Origin: Leptospiraceae bacterium
Lineage (GTDB): Bacteria; Spirochaetota; Leptospiria; Leptospirales; Leptospiraceae
NCBI GenBank assembly: GCA_022402465.1
Contig: JAKRSH010000010.1
Coordinates: 1-45,432, forward strand
Direction of reading: 5' to 3'
Length of the DNA stretch: 45,432 nucleotides
Numbering within the stretch: position 1 is the first letter of the stretch; each line of letters opens with the position of its first letter. This document shows, piece by piece, positions 44,583 through 45,432 of the stretch. The notes under the pieces were generated by a model. That model was given only the letters and a program-made list of their open reading frames with translations. It had not been told where the DNA came from and did not search any database. A program made the translations under genes and the position numbers.

Positions 44583-45190
44583 AAATTTCATTGTCCTATT
44601 TCTTAATATTTACATTATCATGCTTGACTATAAATCTTTCTGAAAGATTTATTTTTGATAATGATAAATATACCTTGATGCAATACGATTTTTTATATGA
44701 TGAATTTACCAAAATCGAGACAGATATTTATTTTTTTTATAATGAAAAAATAGATAATTTATTATATGATGAGAATGTTTTAATTAGTGAAGTAGAGTTT
44801 AAAAAATATGAAGATTGTAAGTCTCATCTTAATAGATTTTCTTTAGAATTGATTAAAATAGATTTAATGATGAAAGAAAATGAGCAGATTATAAAAATTG
44901 AATCTAATAATCCAAATTGCTATTTTTTCTTTAACTATGATTTAGTTAGATTTGAAAAATATTCAGGCAATCCTAGAGTTTCATTATTTCCAGCTAAACC
45001 TCCAAATGCTTATCTAGAATATACAGAGCCTATTGCAAGTAATGTGAAATACGATGAAATAAAAAATTATCGATTGATAATGTATTTAGATAGAAAAATG
45101 AGTAATAATATTTTTATATCAATCAAATCAAATAAAGAGAAAACTTATAAATATTTATTAAAAAAAGAACAGTTATTCAATTTTGATTAA
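44573..45190 (+). CDS. Hypothetical lipoprotein, 205 residues
   Basis: The product starts with a lipoprotein signal MLLKISLSYFLIFTLSCLTI, with Cys at residue 17 in a TLSC lipobox. The mature part is rich in Tyr, Phe, Asp and Lys, without a domain I recognise; a segment PRVSLFPAKPPNAYLEY is the only proline-rich part. The spirochaetal lipobox is relaxed, so export as a lipoprotein is likely. It overlaps the preceding gene, and its AT content is higher than that of the FlcA-like gene. An IS3-family end lies about 45 bp downstream. Confidence 0.65.
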   Translation: MLLKISLSYFLIFTLSCLTINLSERFIFDNDKYTLMQYDFLYDEFTKIETDIYFFYNEKIDNLLYDENVLISEVEFKKYEDCKSHLNRFSLELIKIDLMMKENEQIIKIESNNPNCYFFFNYDLVRFEKYSGNPRVSLFPAKPPNAYLEYTEPIASNVKYDEIKNYRLIMYLDRKMSNNIFISIKSNKEKTYKYLLKKEQLFNFD

Positions 45191-45309
45191 ATAATAAATT
45201 TAAAAAATCCTTTGAGGCACCTAAAAGCTAACATTGCGAACTGCCCTGATCCCATAAAAGTTGACACCAAAAAATCTTTAAAAGGAGAAGAGGTGGACAA
45301 TGAGGAAAA

Positions 45310-45390
45310 GAAGTAATTAAACTTCGGGAGCAGAATTTAATTTTAAAAAGGTTCGCAGCCATGCTTTCGCAAGAAAGCGATCTCGATTAG
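45310..45390 (+). pseudogene. 3' end of IS3-family orfA (internal deletion)
   Basis: In a frame different from the ATG at 45300, the sequence reads EVIKLREQNLILKRFAAMLS and ends QESDLD before TAG. This is the leucine-zipper end of an IS3 orfA (compare the usual LKKENEILKKAAAFFAKE). Only about 26 of the usual 90-100 codons are present, so most of orfA has been deleted and the start is out of frame. Confidence 0.6.
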
Positions 45391-45395
45391 ATTTC

Positions 45396-45432
45396 ATGAA
45401 GAAGTATAATAAAGATTTTTCTATAATGAGCA
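45396..45432 (+). CDS. IS3-family orfB transposase, first codons
   Basis: The visible start is MKKYNKDFSIMS, in the frame following the orfA stop. IS3 orfB proteins begin with a comparable F-x3-Y-x3-F-x-I-x2-M segment just before the MC-x2-L-x-VS-x-SGYY motif, which would lie beyond the window edge. The catalytic DDE domain cannot be seen, so activity cannot be judged. Confidence 0.45.
   Translation, partial: MKKYNKDFSIMS

Larger units (their letters stand above)
45235..45432 (+). mobile_element. Left end of an IS3-family insertion sequence (continues past the window)
   Basis: The region starting near 45235 has a terminal-repeat-like sequence GAACTGCCCTGATCCCATAA followed by AAGTTGACACC, similar to ends of IS3-family elements. 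An ATG at 45300 (preceded by GGAGAAGAGG) would begin orfA as MRKRS, but that frame stops within seven codons. The right edge of the window is the beginning of orfB. The true left boundary cannot be fixed without the other end. Confidence 0.65.

Noticed and set aside
1-45432. tRNA, rRNA or a CRISPR array
   Set aside because: I scanned intergenic regions by eye and saw no cloverleaf, rRNA signature or repeat-spacer array. A covariance-model search could still find a small RNA.

Overview
The window looks like chromosomal DNA of a spirochaete of the family Leptospiraceae, most likely Leptospira or a close relative. It is AT-rich and uses frequent TTG and GTG starts. It holds a large TPR membrane protein with an acidic low-complexity N-terminus that resembles the spirochaetal periplasmic flagellar collar protein FlcA, an HU-like/DUF4469 protein of a type common in Leptospira, and several short-lipobox lipoproteins. 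The species assignment is inference from gene content; no rRNA or tRNA gene is present.

Left edge (1-2186, minus strand): a lysophospholipid-acyltransferase-like DUF374 gene, metK, and the 5' end of a transketolase C-terminal-subunit gene. A 955-bp gene-free stretch follows (2187-3141). It carries a GC-rich palindromic repeat element, a perfect 25-bp palindrome and a long hairpin.

Defence island (3142-20038, plus strand): a type I restriction-modification locus whose subunits are separated by cargo. The order is hsdM (with an in-frame TAA where a conserved Tyr codon is expected), a DUF488 two-domain protein, an unknown 306-residue protein, a 5' fragment of an hsdS gene, a truncated dinD, a three-gene ABC-three-component system (HNH effector, small middle component, DUF2326 ATPase), a 58-codon ORF, a small membrane protein, intact hsdS, an HTH protein plus Doc/Fic toxin, a 3' hsdS fragment, an uncharacterised 1114-residue protein, a short leader ORF and hsdR. 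Many junctions are ATGA start/stop overlaps. The two hsdS fragments bracket the cargo and suggest that genes entered by repeated recombination at hsdS ends. This is the most interesting part of the window.

Right of the island (20044-27640): an HU/DUF4469 gene convergent with hsdR, a patch of decayed genes (about 21000-21600), a Rossmann-fold oxidoreductase divergent from a membrane fatty-acid desaturase with a palindromic operator candidate between them, an lpoB-like/TPR lipoprotein pair, nadA with a hairpin just ahead of its ribosome-binding site, and ispF.

Envelope and transport region (27702-39383): a polytopic glycosyltransferase-like protein and an SRPBCC-like protein on the minus strand. 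Facing them is a plus-strand operon of a SpoIIE-type phosphatase with TPRs, a CrtC/AttH lipocalin-like protein, YejB- and YejE-type permeases, two separate peptide-transporter ATPases and an AsmA-like protein. No substrate-binding protein gene is present in the cluster.

Right end (39401-45432): a secreted protein with two glycogen-binding-like (CBM48/E-set) modules divergent from the FlcA-like 1194-residue protein, a coupled pair of unknown genes (the second a lipoprotein), and the left end of an IS3-family element with an apparently deleted orfA.
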